64,000 nt of DNA from Nocardia vinacea NBRC 16497 (GTDB taxonomy: Bacteria > Actinomycetota > Actinomycetes > Mycobacteriales > Mycobacteriaceae), in assembly GCF_000308835.1 (NCBI RefSeq), contig NZ_BAGN01000420.1, forward strand, positions 1-64,000, read 5' to 3'. Below, piece by piece: positions 9,131 through 18,430 of the stretch. The position numbers and the translations under genes are program-made. The notes under the pieces were generated by a model. The model worked only from the letters and a program-made list of their open reading frames with translations. It was not told the origin of the DNA and did no database searches. Within the stretch, counting starts at the first letter, position 1. Each line of letters starts with the position of its first letter.

Positions 9131-10171
9131 ATGGTGACCGATGTTCCGTCGACGTGTTACAACCGGGCCGCCGAGCTTTTGACGCTGGCTCGCCAAGCAT
9201 GCGAGCCGGTGCTGTGGGAGGCGGTCGGTTCACTACCGGAGCCGTTGCGCCGGATGGCGGGCTATCACTTCGGGTGGTGGGACGTAACCGGAGCCCCGGC
9301 GACGGGTGATCCTGGAAAGTCGTTGCGAGCCGCAATAGCGATCGCCGCGTCCACCGCGTCCACCGCGACCGGCGTTCGCCCGGCAGCGGCCGTGCACGCG
9401 GCGGCCGCAGTCGAGTTGGTGCACAACTTCTCCCTGATTCACGACGACGTGATGGACGCCGATCCCGTGCGGCGGGGGCGCGCGACCATCTGGAAATTGT
9501 GGGGGACCGCAGACGCAATCCTCCTCGGTGAGGCCCTGCACGCGCTGGCGATCCCAGTGCTGGTAGCTGGGATGCCGAAGACCGTGCTGGATGACGCGCT
9601 GGTCCGGTTAACCGCCGCGGTGATCGAGATGTGTCGCGGCCAACACGAAGATTGCTCATTCGAAACTCGCCGGACGGTCTCGGCGGAGCAGTACCTGCGG
9701 ATGGCGGAGGGCAAGACCGGAGCGCTGATGGGAAGTGCAAGTGCACTGGGTGCCCTGTGCGCCGGGGCAGACGAGCTGACGGTGGCGGCGATGGATCGCT
9801 TCGGCCGCGAGCTCGGGCTGGCGTTCCAGTTCGCCGACGATCTGATCGGAATCTGGGGCGACCCGGCCGTGACCGGCAAACCCGCCGGCAACGACCTCGC
9901 CCGCCGCAAACGATCCCTGCCCGTGGTAGCCGCATTGGCATCGCGCACCGAGGCTGCTGTGGAGTTGGCCCAGTTGTACGACTCCGATATCCCGATGAGC
10001 CCCGCGGATGTCGTTCGAGCGATGGAGTTGGTCGAGGCAGCGGGTGGACGGCGCTCGGCGCAGCAGTACGCCGACCAGAAGATGACGGAGGCAATCGGCG
10101 TACTGCGCGACCAAAGGCGCGCCCGCGATCTGATCGCATTGGCCGACCTTGTGGCACACCGGAATCGGTGA
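9131..10171 (+). CDS. Polyprenyl (probably geranylgeranyl) diphosphate synthase
   Basis: The 346-residue protein is a trans-prenyltransferase: first aspartate-rich motif DDVMD at 105-109 followed by 'RRGRATIW', second motif 'FADDLIGIWGDPAVTGKPAG', and the 'KTGALM' lysine region. It condenses IPP with allylic diphosphates in the cytoplasm. The length and second-motif wording fit actinobacterial GGPP-type enzymes; chain length is inferred. An ATG at 9131 is preferred; the frame is open to 9080 but the extra residues are not family-like. Placed 145 bases behind the terpene synthase-P450 fusion, it would supply its substrate, so the pair is most likely a diterpenoid (less likely sesterterpenoid) cluster. 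Confidence 0.88.
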   Translation: MVTDVPSTCYNRAAELLTLARQACEPVLWEAVGSLPEPLRRMAGYHFGWWDVTGAPATGDPGKSLRAAIAIAASTASTATGVRPAAAVHAAAAVELVHNFSLIHDDVMDADPVRRGRATIWKLWGTADAILLGEALHALAIPVLVAGMPKTVLDDALVRLTAAVIEMCRGQHEDCSFETRRTVSAEQYLRMAEGKTGALMGSASALGALCAGADELTVAAMDRFGRELGLAFQFADDLIGIWGDPAVTGKPAGNDLARRKRSLPVVAALASRTEAAVELAQLYDSDIPMSPADVVRAMELVEAAGGRRSAQQYADQKMTEAIGVLRDQRRARDLIALADLVAHRNR

Positions 10172-10177
10172 ACCAGA

Positions 10178-10468
10178 CTATGTTCGTACGCCTGCCCTGC
10201 GGTCGCGGTCTGTGCACCGATACGGAATGCGCATTCGTTTGACATTCGACACAAAGGCCGCCATCAGTTCTCGATCAGCCACCGACCAGGCCGACGGCCT
10301 CCGCATCGCCTCGTGGGTGAACGTCTTCGCTCGGGCGCCGTAGAAGTCGAGCCGGTGGAAGACCAGCTTGGCGGTGTCTGGTATCGGCTGCCCGGAGAAC
10401 ACCTGGATGAGCGTGAACAGCAACTTGGTCCCAGGACGGTAACCGCGATCGAGGATGTCGAGTCGCAT
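10178..10468 (-). pseudogene. AhpD/carboxymuconolactone-decarboxylase-like gene, 3'-truncated
   Basis: An ATG at 10468 has GGGGAGG 7 bases upstream. The product begins 'MRLDILDRGYRPGTKLLF' and includes 'VFHRLDFYGARAKTFTHEAM' and 'WSVADRELMAAFVSN', the N-terminal pattern of actinobacterial alkylhydroperoxidase/CMD-like proteins. The active-site segment, normally with two cysteines two residues apart, is not found; after 'VSNVKRMRIPYRC' the frame wanders to a stop at 10178. It is a truncated gene. Confidence 0.5.
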
Positions 10469-10597
10469 TATTCGGCCTCCCCGCGGAGAAACGATGGTAA
10501 GCGCCGCCTGCTGGAGCACCGCGCGCGCGTCGACGTGCTCGGGATCCGCGGAGTTGAAGGCGGCGACCAGACCTGAGGTGTCGCCGATCACGATCAT
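10469..10597 (-). pseudogene. PIN-domain toxin fragment (VapC-like N-terminus)
   Basis: The ATG at 10597 begins 'MIVIGDTSGLVAAFNSADPE', the first strand and catalytic Asp of a PIN-domain ribonuclease. Only about 43 residues remain before the frame runs straight into the start of the AhpD-like gene; the other acidic catalytic residues are gone. It is a deletion product of a VapBC-type toxin. Confidence 0.55.
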
Positions 10598-10734
10598 CCA
10601 GCATCGGCTTCGGTGTTGGTGATCGCTTCTCGCACAGCGCTATCGATCTCATCCGCCGTCACCGCATGCCCGTAGTCGAGAACGGGGATATCCCATGCCT
10701 CATTCCATCGGCGAGTGCGTATCGCGGCCAGCAC
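10594..10734 (-). CDS. Possible antitoxin of the broken PIN toxin
   Basis: A short frame overlaps the PIN fragment by ATGA. From a GTG at 10734 it encodes 46 residues with 'WDIPVLDYGHAVTADEIDSA' followed by 'VREAITNTEADAG'. Position and overlap match the antitoxin slot of a VapBC pair. The usual N-terminal DNA-binding fold is not visible, so the gene may be 5'-truncated. The rest of 10735-10986 shows no convincing gene. Confidence 0.3.
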   Translation of the reverse strand: MLAAIRTRRWNEAWDIPVLDYGHAVTADEIDSAVREAITNTEADAG

Positions 10735-10989
10735 ACAGCACTGCTCGCGCTGGCGAATCCCGCGCTGGACACGGTCGCCGGTCTGTTGGTCGGTGCGGGC
10801 AGCAGCGCGTTGGCAACCGATCCCGCCCTGCGGTGAGCCCGGTCCCTCGCGGCGAGGGCCACGAAAGGTGCCTGGTCGGGTGGTGGGACGACCCCGGTCG
10901 AGTGACCGCGAGACAAATCGGTCAACCGATGCCGAGCCCGAATGGGTGGTGGGGACCCGTGCCGGGTTCGGGAAAGGTCACGGTAGGTG

Positions 10990-11181
10990 ATGAGCGAGGA
11001 CGAGCTGGATCGGTGGGCGTTGGATCGGTTGCCGTTCCCATACGCGGAGGCGCTGCGGCTGCGCGCTGCCGGTGTCAGCGACGAGGTGATCGCGCAGGTG
11101 CTGGCCGTCGATGTCGATTCCGTGGGGTCGGTGTTGCAGATGGCTGAGATGAAACTCGCCGCGATCCGCACCCAGGAGTGA
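10990..11181 (+). CDS. Small sigma-70 region 4-like protein
   Basis: The product has 63 residues, with a helix-turn-helix-like segment 'RLPFPYAEALRLRAAGVSDE' followed by 'VIAQVLAVDVDSVGSVLQMA'. This resembles the region 4 of ECF sigma factors ('LP...xALRLRxAGxSxExIAxxLGVxxxxVxxxL'). It is far too short to be a sigma factor and has no region 2. Its stop overlaps or abuts the start of the LAL regulator downstream, implying co-expression. The role may be a transcription modulator. GTG 10987 is an alternative start. Confidence 0.5.
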   Translation: MSEDELDRWALDRLPFPYAEALRLRAAGVSDEVIAQVLAVDVDSVGSVLQMAEMKLAAIRTQE

Positions 11182-11183
11182 GG

Positions 11184-13783
11184 ATGACCGTGCGTGTGCG
11201 CAACCCGCTCCTGTCGCTGGTCGCGATTGATTATTCTGAGACGATGGTGGCCGCGTGGCCGTTGATCGGGCGGGCCGAGGAACTGGACCGGCTGCGGGAA
11301 TCCACCGCGCCCGCCGCCCGTGGTTTGGTGCTGGTTGGGTCCGCCGGGGTCGGAAAGACACGTTTGGCGGGTGAGATCCTTTCCTGCTGGCGAGGTCAGG
11401 GACGGCGGTGTAGGTGGTTCGTGGCCACTCGCTCGGCACGGTCGGTGCCGTTGGGGGTGTTCGCCGAGGTCGCCGAGACCGGCGACGGTGATTCGCTGCG
11501 CCGTATCCGTTCGGTGGTCGCGGCGCTGACCGACGGCGGGGGTGGGGGTCGGGTACTGCTGGTGATCGATGACGCGCACCTGCTCGATGAGCAGTCCGCA
11601 CTCGTACTACACCAAATCGTGCGTCATGAGCGCGCCGATGTGCTGTTGACTATGCGCAGCGGCGAGCCCAGCCCGGATGCGGTGTCAGGGTTGTGGAAGG
11701 ACCAGCTCTTGGCGCGGCTGGATCTACAGCCGTTGTCGCAGCTCGAGACCACCGACTTGCTCAACCGTGTGCTGGGCGGACAGGTCGAATCCTCTGCGGC
11801 AGTAGGGTTGTGGCGTTTCACCCGCGGCAACGTGCTGCACCTGCGGCACCTGGTCGACGGTGAACGTGCTGATGGCCGGTTGACCGAACGAGAAGGGGTG
11901 TGGGTCTGGGAAGGGCGCCCGGAGATCTCTGCGCCGCTGGCCGAACTGATCGACACCGGCATCGCCCGGCAACCGGCGCCCGTGCTGGCCGTGGTGGACA
12001 TGTTGTCGGTAGCCGATCCGCTCGAGGTCGAGGTGCTGACGGCGCTATGTGATCCGGACGCGGTGCAACTCGCCCACCGAGCTGGTCTGATCACTGTCGA
12101 CACCAGTGGCGCCCCAGCGCTGGTGCGGCTTGCCCATCCCCTGCTCGGCGAAGTACACCGGGCGCGCAGCTTGCCCGCCCGGTTACAGGCGCTGCGAAGC
12201 AAGGTCGCACGCGAGCTGGAACTCCAGGACAACTCTCGCGGGCCGATTACGCTGGTTCGGCGCGCTGTGCTGATATGTGAATCCGACCTCGCACCCGACA
12301 GCGACCTGCTGATCGAGGCTGCTCGCGCGGCGCTACGGCTGTCGGATCCGGTCACCGCGGAACGCCTAGCGCGCCGCGCCGTCGAGGCGGGCGGCGGCCG
12401 CCGGGCACACCGCGTGCATGTCGGTGGGTTGGTCGATGCGCAACGGTTCCGGGAGGCATACGAGGTCGCCGTCATGCTGACGGAGTCCGCTTCATCGCCG
12501 CGAGAACGTGTTCTCATGGCCATTTTCAGTGCCGTGGTCAAGGCCACGATGGTGTATAACGCGGCTCTGACGTTTTCGGCCGCCGCTCAGACCAAACCGG
12601 TGCTGGCGGTCGAGGCAGCACAGGCGGCGCTGAACTCAGCAGAACTGTTCAACGATGGCTACGAGTTATTCGCTGTCATCGGGCTCACCGCGGGCAACGC
12701 GATGCTCGGCCACTACAGCGCCATGGCGGCATCTGCCGAACGCGGATATGTGATGGGCCGAAACTCTCAGCACACTGCCACCACCGCACTCCTGCACGGC
12801 TTTTATCACCTGGGTGGGTCTGCACCGGCGGCTATCTCGCCCAAGCTACCCAGCTGGTCGAACGACTCACCCACGAATCCTTGGAGTTCCCCCTCGCCTA
12901 TTCTTACTGGTCGTTCATCGACGGACTTGTCGCAACAGCCCGGGGAGATCTGGCCTCGGCTGTCCAACGGTGCCGAGAAGCGCGAGCGGTGAGCGTGTCC
13001 GCAGAGTCCACCTGGACACAAACCTCCGCGCTGCTGTACCAGGTCATCTCAGTCGCTATGAGCGGCGACGCCGCGACTGCGGCTGCGTTGCTGGAGGAAT
13101 ACCAGCCAGCGGGTCCAGTCGCTGAGGCTCTGCGTCCACGCAATGTCCACCTGCTCGCCCGGGCATGGGCAAGCTCTGCAGCTGGAGTCACCAGCCGCGC
13201 TGTCTCACTCGCTGTCCAGGCTGCCGAGATGGCGCATAAACAGCAGTTCCTCGCCCACGAAGTCCTTTGCCGCCAAACCGCGGTGCAGTTCGGCGACCAG
13301 AACCAAGCACGACGACTCACCGAACTCGCCGCGACCGTCGAAGGACCACGTGTCGCGGCCGCCGCACTACACGCCACCTCCCTCGAACACGGTGACCCCG
13401 ACGGTCTGTGTGAGGCCGCCCAACTCTACGAGCAGTTCGGGGATCGGATCGCAGCCGCCGACGCTGCGGCGCAAGCGGCGAACTCGTTGCGGGCCCGCGG
13501 TCTTCGTGGCGCGGGCCTGACTGCGGCGGCATCCGCCGACCGGCTCGCCGCGGCAACGGGCGCCACCACCCCCGCGCTACGCGCGCTGCAGTGCCCGAGT
13601 CCGTTGACCGCGCGGCAACGCGAGGTGATCGCCTTGGTCGCCGCAGGCCTGAGCAACCGTCAGATCGCTGAGCAACTCTTCACCTCGGTCCGCACTGTGG
13701 AGGGCCACCTGTTCCGCGCTTCCCAACGCACGGGCATCAACAGCCGCGAAGGGCTTGCCGCACTGGTGGATCGCGGCCCATAA
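11184..13783 (+). pseudogene. LuxR-family LAL ATPase regulator with internal frameshift
   Basis: The first frame (11184 to about 12815) begins with an AAA/STAND ATPase: Walker A 'GSAGVGKTRLAGE', Walker B 'VLLVIDDAHLLD'. Near 12813-12822 the coding signal moves to another frame, where 'GWVCTGGYLAQATQLVERL' continues the helical region. The gene ends with a LuxR helix-turn-helix ('LTARQREVIALVAAGLSNRQ', then 'IAEQLFTSVRTVEGHL') and stops at 13783. Joined, the protein would be about 865 residues, the normal LAL length. The break lies in CACCTGGGTGGGTC, a G-rich stretch, so a sequencing error is possible. If real, the regulator is inactive. ATG 11184 follows GGAGTGAGG; GTG 11178 is an alternative. 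Confidence 0.75.
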
Positions 13784-13786
13784 CGA

Positions 13787-13899
13787 TATTCAGCTTCGAT
13801 CATCAATTGCCCACCCGAAAACCGCACGCCGTCCCCGTTCCCATGTTCGATGTACCCGCCGGGGGCACGAACCTGCGGCAACCGGACCAGAACCGTCAC
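13787..13899 (-). repeat. Repeat copy B: C-terminal gene fragment
   Basis: Partner of the 1056-1150 segment (55 of 64 bases alike over 13787-13850). On the minus strand it reads 'VLVRLPQVRAPGGYIEHGNG' followed by 'RFSGGQLMIEAEY', slightly longer upstream than copy A. It begins 4 bases after the LAL stop and runs towards it without its own stop at the expected place, so it is a fragment. Confidence 0.55.
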
Positions 13900-13984
13900 G
13901 CCACCGCTATTTCCCGATGACCAGCAGTGTTCGATGTTGCAGGAGGTTGGCGAACTGGTCGATACCCCCTCCGGACACCAGCGC

Positions 13985-14350
13985 TAATCCCACAGGGGGT
14001 CACACCAACGATTGCGAGCTGTTGTTGGTGTTGGTAGCGCACCTGGAGGTCGAGCGCTGCATACTGCTGGATCTTGTCGGAGGGATTCCCGGCGGTGAGG
14101 ACAGCGCGGATGTCGCCGACAGATTCGATCAGTTTCCTGATCTCGGTTTCGGTGAGCCGGTCTATTTTGGGGAGATTCTGCAGCTCGGCTCTAGCGGCCG
14201 CTTTGTCGGCTTGTGCGGTGTTCATGGCTGTGACGAGGGCTTGCGGGTCAACGCCTGCTTCTATCGCGGCGAGATGGCGGGTGAGTCTGGCTTCGGCGTC
14301 GGTGGACGCGTTGTCGCAGTGTTTGGCGATGGGTGTCGGTGTCGTCGGTG
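13985..14350 (-). pseudogene. Serine recombinase C-terminal remnant
   Basis: Within a minus-strand open frame, about 110 residues read 'AEARLTRHLAAIEAGVDPQA', then 'LVTAMNTAQADKAAARAELQ', then 'LTETEIRKLIESVGDIRAVL' and 'LDLQVRYQHQQQLAIV'. This is the coiled-coil and C-terminal tail of large actinobacterial serine recombinases. The catalytic N-terminal resolvase domain and zinc ribbon are absent upstream, so only a relic of an integrase remains. It marks a former integrative element next to the regulator genes. Confidence 0.65.
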
Positions 14351-14419
14351 TGCTGGGTGGCAACGAGGGCGGCGATGGTATCGGTCCAGCCGTTGGGTAG
14401 CGGGCCGCCCGGCAGCAGA

Positions 14420-14563
14420 CGTTGCATCGGTTTCGTCGGGAATCGCGGATAGCACGATCAACCCGTCGTGGCAGGACAGCATCCAGTCGCTGATCTGGCT
14501 GATTATCCAAGCCCCGAGGTGGTGACCGCGTACCGACGGTGCGAGCTGCGCGGTCAGCACCAC
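14420..14563 (-). pseudogene. Possible GNAT-like fragment
   Basis: A minus-strand segment reads 'VLTAQLAPSVRGHHLGAWII', then 'SQISDWMLSCHDGLIVLSAI'. The V/APxxRGHxLG pattern resembles the acetyl-CoA loop of GNAT-type proteins. The frame degrades on both sides. Call tentative. Confidence 0.3.
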
Positions 14564-14818
14564 TAAACATCGTTGATCGGCGTCGCCTCGAGCTGGTGTT
14601 GCACCTGGTTATCGAGCCATTCCCGATCGAACAGCGGCGAAAACTCCGCAGCCCTTGGGAGTAGGATCCCAGGATGTCGGCACCGTGCACACCAGTCCAT
14701 GCAAGCGTCGATTCGCTGGTGTTCATGCTGCGATAGCGCATGAGCGGCCCACTCAGACTCAGCGTCTCGTGTCCGTCGCTATGGGCTTGTTCGGCGATCT
14801 CTCGCAACGTCGGCATCG

Positions 14819-15586
14819 CTACAGCCCACAGGTATTGCCCATTTGCCGCACGGTCGAGCGAGGTGATCCAGAGCCCTGCACGGCCAACCGGTCACAGCGC
14901 GGGCCGAGCGGATTCGCGCATCCGATCCGCTGTTCCCGGCGGCAGGTAGAACAAGGAGTGGCCCGCCGGAGGCACGTGCCGCACCGGTGCCGACCGCGAC
15001 GCCGACACCTTCGGCAGTGAGACCACCGCGCCTGAAGCACACCGGGACGCCGGACCTGATCCGTAGCGGGCAGGGAACCGATTCCTGTTGGCCGACATCC
15101 ATATTCATGGCCTGGGCGATCTCGGCGGTGAATACAGCTTCGGCGACGAGCTCGGTGGCACGCGCCGAGCACACGGGACAGAGGATCGGCGAATTTGGTT
15201 GTGGCCCAGCACGGCGGTCCGCCGATCGGTGGTCGATTCTCGACCGGTCACCGGCACAGCGGCCGCACGGACGGCCTGCGGACGGGTGACCGCTTCCCGC
15301 GCGAAATGACCACCGATGCGAGTGATTCCGTGCACCACCGCGAGTGCGGGGTGCCGGGTCGGTGCCTCGGGCTGCAACGGATCTCCTCTGCTCGGCGGCC
15401 GCTCGGAGGTGCTTCAACCGGCAGATTCGCCGGACGCGGGCCGCCGACATCGGACCCTACGGCAGCCGCGCGGCGGGAACATCCGTCATAGCCCGTGGGA
15501 ATATCCGCGTCGGACGGCGAAATCCCGCGACTGAGCGGGGAGTGTGCATTCTGCACAATGTCGTGCGGACGCATAGGATCTCCTGA
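14819..15586. other. Stretch without an intact gene, upstream of the LAL regulator
   Basis: No full gene is supported. On the minus strand, segments in two frames ('HPALAVVHGITRIGGHFARE' near 15340 and 'LCPVCSARATELVAEAVFTA' followed by 'EIAQAMNMDVGQQ' near 15170) look coding-like and may be one frameshifted remnant of unknown family. The last 40 bases before 15587 hold AGGATCTCCTGA as the RBS region of the LAL gene. Confidence 0.35.
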
Positions 15587-18367
15587 GTGCAGGGTCCCCT
15601 TACCTCCGTATTCGTCGGTCGAGATGCCGAGGTCGAGCGTGTGGTAGCGCTCGGTCTGCAAGCGACTGCGGGAAAGGGGGTGGTGGTGCTCGTCGAGGGC
15701 GAGCCCGGTATCGGTAAGACCGCGTTACTCGATGCGGCCGTTGCTCGATATGCGGCCGAGGGCCTGAGTGTGCGCAGGGGAGCCGCGATGGAGTTGCAGC
15801 GGCAGGTGCCGTTCGCGGCGGTGTGCTCCTGGCTGGACAGCGATCGGGGATCCGATCCGGTGCGTGCACTGCTGCGCAGTGGGGATCGAGCGGGCGACGG
15901 TGCGGCGACGCACGAGTTCGCGATCAGCGAAGCGATCCTCGATCTGGTCGATACCTGGTGTGCCGCAGGTCCGGTCGCGTTGGTCATCGACGATGTGCAT
16001 TGGGCGGACCGGCAGAGTCTGGCGGTGCTGCACCGGCTCTGTGGTGTTGTGGACGGTCTGCCCCTGCTGCTGATGCTCGCGGCGCGTCCACTGCCGAGGG
16101 ACACCGGATTCGTCGCGTTGACGGCCGAACTCGCGGAACGTCGTGCACCGACGCTTCGGCTCGGCGCGCTGCCCGAACCTGCGACGACGGAACTGGTTCG
16201 GCATATGGTCGGTGCGATTCCAGGGCCGGGTTTGATGCGGCAGGTGGTCGGTGCGGGCGGGAATCCGCTCTACATCACGGAATTGGTGGCCTGCCTGTTG
16301 CGCGACGAGGCGATCACGGTGGTCGCGGATATTGCTGATCCCACCGATTCCGCCGATGATGAACGTCCCTCCGCATCGCTGGCGGAGGCGATCACGCAGC
16401 GGCTGGAATTCCTGTCACGTTCTGCGCGGCAAGTCCTTCCGATGGCCGCGGCACTGGGGCCGACGGTGTACGTCGCGGAACTGGCCGCGGTGCTGGACAG
16501 TCCGATCCTGGAAATCTGGAATGTAGTCACCGAGGCGACCGACGGCGGACTACTCACCCGTGCCGACTCCGAACTGGTCTTCCGGCACGATCTGATCCGT
16601 CAAGTGCTCGCCGATCAGCTGCCCGATTCGCTGCGCGCCGGATTGCTGCGCCGGGCCGGACAGATCCTGCTGGCCACCGACGCGCCGATCGAGCGGATCG
16701 CCTACTACCTGCTGGCGGGGGAGAACGAGTTCGACAAGCCGACGCTCGACTGGCTGGTCGCGGTGGCCGACAAGTTGATCGTGCGCGTGCCCGAGATCGC
16801 GGTGCGACTGTTGCAGCGCGCGGCCGGCACGGCGGACCTCGGCATGCGTCCGATACTGCTGCGGCTGCACACCCAGGCGCTGCTGTGGAACGGTCGCGCG
16901 GTCGAGGCCGAAGCCCTGGTGCGTACGGCGTTGTTGAGCCGGCCGGAGGACGATATCGAACTGCGGTGGTTGCTGATGCAGGCCTGCCATGCCCAGGGCG
17001 ATCAGCTCGAAGTGGTGGCCGTTGCCGAAAAGACCCTGGTCACACCGAATCTCACGGATGCGGACGCGGGCCGATTTCACGGGATGAGCGGACTGCACAA
17101 CTTCTTCCTCGGTCGATTCGATGCGGCGGAGGCGGCAGGTAAGCGGGCGCTGGCGATCGGTGAGGCCACCGGGAACCCGATCGCGACCGGCTACGGGCTT
17201 CTGACGTTGGGGGCACTGCGCTTTATCCAGGGCTATCTGGACGAGGCGCTGGAGCTGAGCAGCCGCATTCTGGCGGTCTTCAACAGCGGATTCGGAACCG
17301 ACCAATTCGATCCCTATGTGGTCCACGCGCACTGCTTGATCGAGCTCGATCGGCTTACCGACGCGGAAGCGTTCCTATACAAGGCCATCGGACACAATCG
17401 CCGGATCAACGGTGTGTATCTCGGTACGAATCTGTCCGCCCAGGCACGGTTGTATCTACTGGATGGTCGCTGGGACGATGCGATGGTCGAATGCACCACG
17501 GGTCTGGCGGTGCCCGACATCCTCGGGTACACCCCGATTCTGCAGAGCCTGGCCGCGCTGATCGGAATCCATCGCGGCACCTTCCAACCGGATCCGGACG
17601 ATATTCTGCCGCCGACCGACCAATTCGGGAGCAGCGGCTACGCGCAGTTCTATCCGTGGGTCAAGGCATTGCTGCTGGAGACGCGCGGCGATCCGCGTGG
17701 CGCGCTGGATCTCCTCGTCGATGCGCAGCGGCGATTGGTCGACGGTATGGCGGCGCCCGCGCTGTATTACATCTACCCGGATATCGCCCGGCTCGCCGCC
17801 GACCTCGGTGACGAGGACGCTGCCCGTACGGTAGTGGCAGCTTCGACAGAGCTGGTCGCGCGCTGTCCGACACCATCCCGAATCGGCACCGCTCTGCTGT
17901 GCCGCGGTGTCGCCGAGCGCGACCCCGCGCGCCTGCTCACGGCCGCCGCCGAATTCCGACAGGCGGGACGACCACTCTACGAGGCGCAGGCATACGAGAA
18001 CGCCGCCGTACTGTTCGCCGCGGACGGGCACGGTTCGGATGCCCGCAGCGCCCTGGATGCTGCGGTCGAGCTCTACACCGGCCTCGGCGCGTCCTGGGAC
18101 ACCGCCCGCGCCGTCGCGCGCATGCGCCCGTACGGAATTCGCCGCGGCGTCCGCGGACCCCGCAACCGCCCCAAGTCCGGACGCGCCGCCTTGACCGATA
18201 CCGAACGCAAGGTCGCCGCCCTGGTGGCCGAGGGCTTCTCCAACTCCGATATCGCCGCCCAGATGTTCTTGTCGCGCAGGACAATTCAGTCCCACGTATC
18301 CAACATCCTGGCGAAGCTCGGCATCGCATCCCGCCACGACATCGCCGCCGCACTGTCCGGAAAGTAA
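15587..18367 (+). CDS. LuxR-family LAL-type ATPase transcriptional regulator
   Basis: The 926-residue protein has the standard LAL layout: N-terminal ATPase with Walker A 'GEPGIGKTALLDA' and Walker B 'VALVIDDVHWAD', a long helical TPR-like middle, and a C-terminal LuxR helix-turn-helix ('LTDTERKVAALVAEGFSNSD', 'IAAQMFLSRRTIQSHVSNIL'). It probably binds a small molecule or protein through the middle domain and activates transcription. The GTG start at 15587 has AGGA upstream. It ends 63 bases from a convergent minus-strand operon and lies between two biosynthetic loci, so it could control either. All motifs are intact, unlike its frameshifted relative at 11184. Confidence 0.88.
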   Translation: MQGPLTSVFVGRDAEVERVVALGLQATAGKGVVVLVEGEPGIGKTALLDAAVARYAAEGLSVRRGAAMELQRQVPFAAVCSWLDSDRGSDPVRALLRSGDRAGDGAATHEFAISEAILDLVDTWCAAGPVALVIDDVHWADRQSLAVLHRLCGVVDGLPLLLMLAARPLPRDTGFVALTAELAERRAPTLRLGALPEPATTELVRHMVGAIPGPGLMRQVVGAGGNPLYITELVACLLRDEAITVVADIADPTDSADDERPSASLAEAITQRLEFLSRSARQVLPMAAALGPTVYVAELAAVLDSPILEIWNVVTEATDGGLLTRADSELVFRHDLIRQVLADQLPDSLRAGLLRRAGQILLATDAPIERIAYYLLAGENEFDKPTLDWLVAVADKLIVRVPEIAVRLLQRAAGTADLGMRPILLRLHTQALLWNGRAVEAEALVRTALLSRPEDDIELRWLLMQACHAQGDQLEVVAVAEKTLVTPNLTDADAGRFHGMSGLHNFFLGRFDAAEAAGKRALAIGEATGNPIATGYGLLTLGALRFIQGYLDEALELSSRILAVFNSGFGTDQFDPYVVHAHCLIELDRLTDAEAFLYKAIGHNRRINGVYLGTNLSAQARLYLLDGRWDDAMVECTTGLAVPDILGYTPILQSLAALIGIHRGTFQPDPDDILPPTDQFGSSGYAQFYPWVKALLLETRGDPRGALDLLVDAQRRLVDGMAAPALYYIYPDIARLAADLGDEDAARTVVAASTELVARCPTPSRIGTALLCRGVAERDPARLLTAAAEFRQAGRPLYEAQAYENAAVLFAADGHGSDARSALDAAVELYTGLGASWDTARAVARMRPYGIRRGVRGPRNRPKSGRAALTDTERKVAALVAEGFSNSDIAAQMFLSRRTIQSHVSNILAKLGIASRHDIAAALSGK

Positions 18368-18430
18368 CGCTGACCTCAAAGTCCTTGCGGCGTATAGCAG
18401 ATCGACGCGGTGCGGATGAACACCGACCGG

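Noticed and set aside
8538..10217. 559-codon minus-strand frame opposite the P450 and prenyl synthase genes
   Set aside because: Arg/Pro/Ser-rich shadow; both plus-strand genes are unambiguous.
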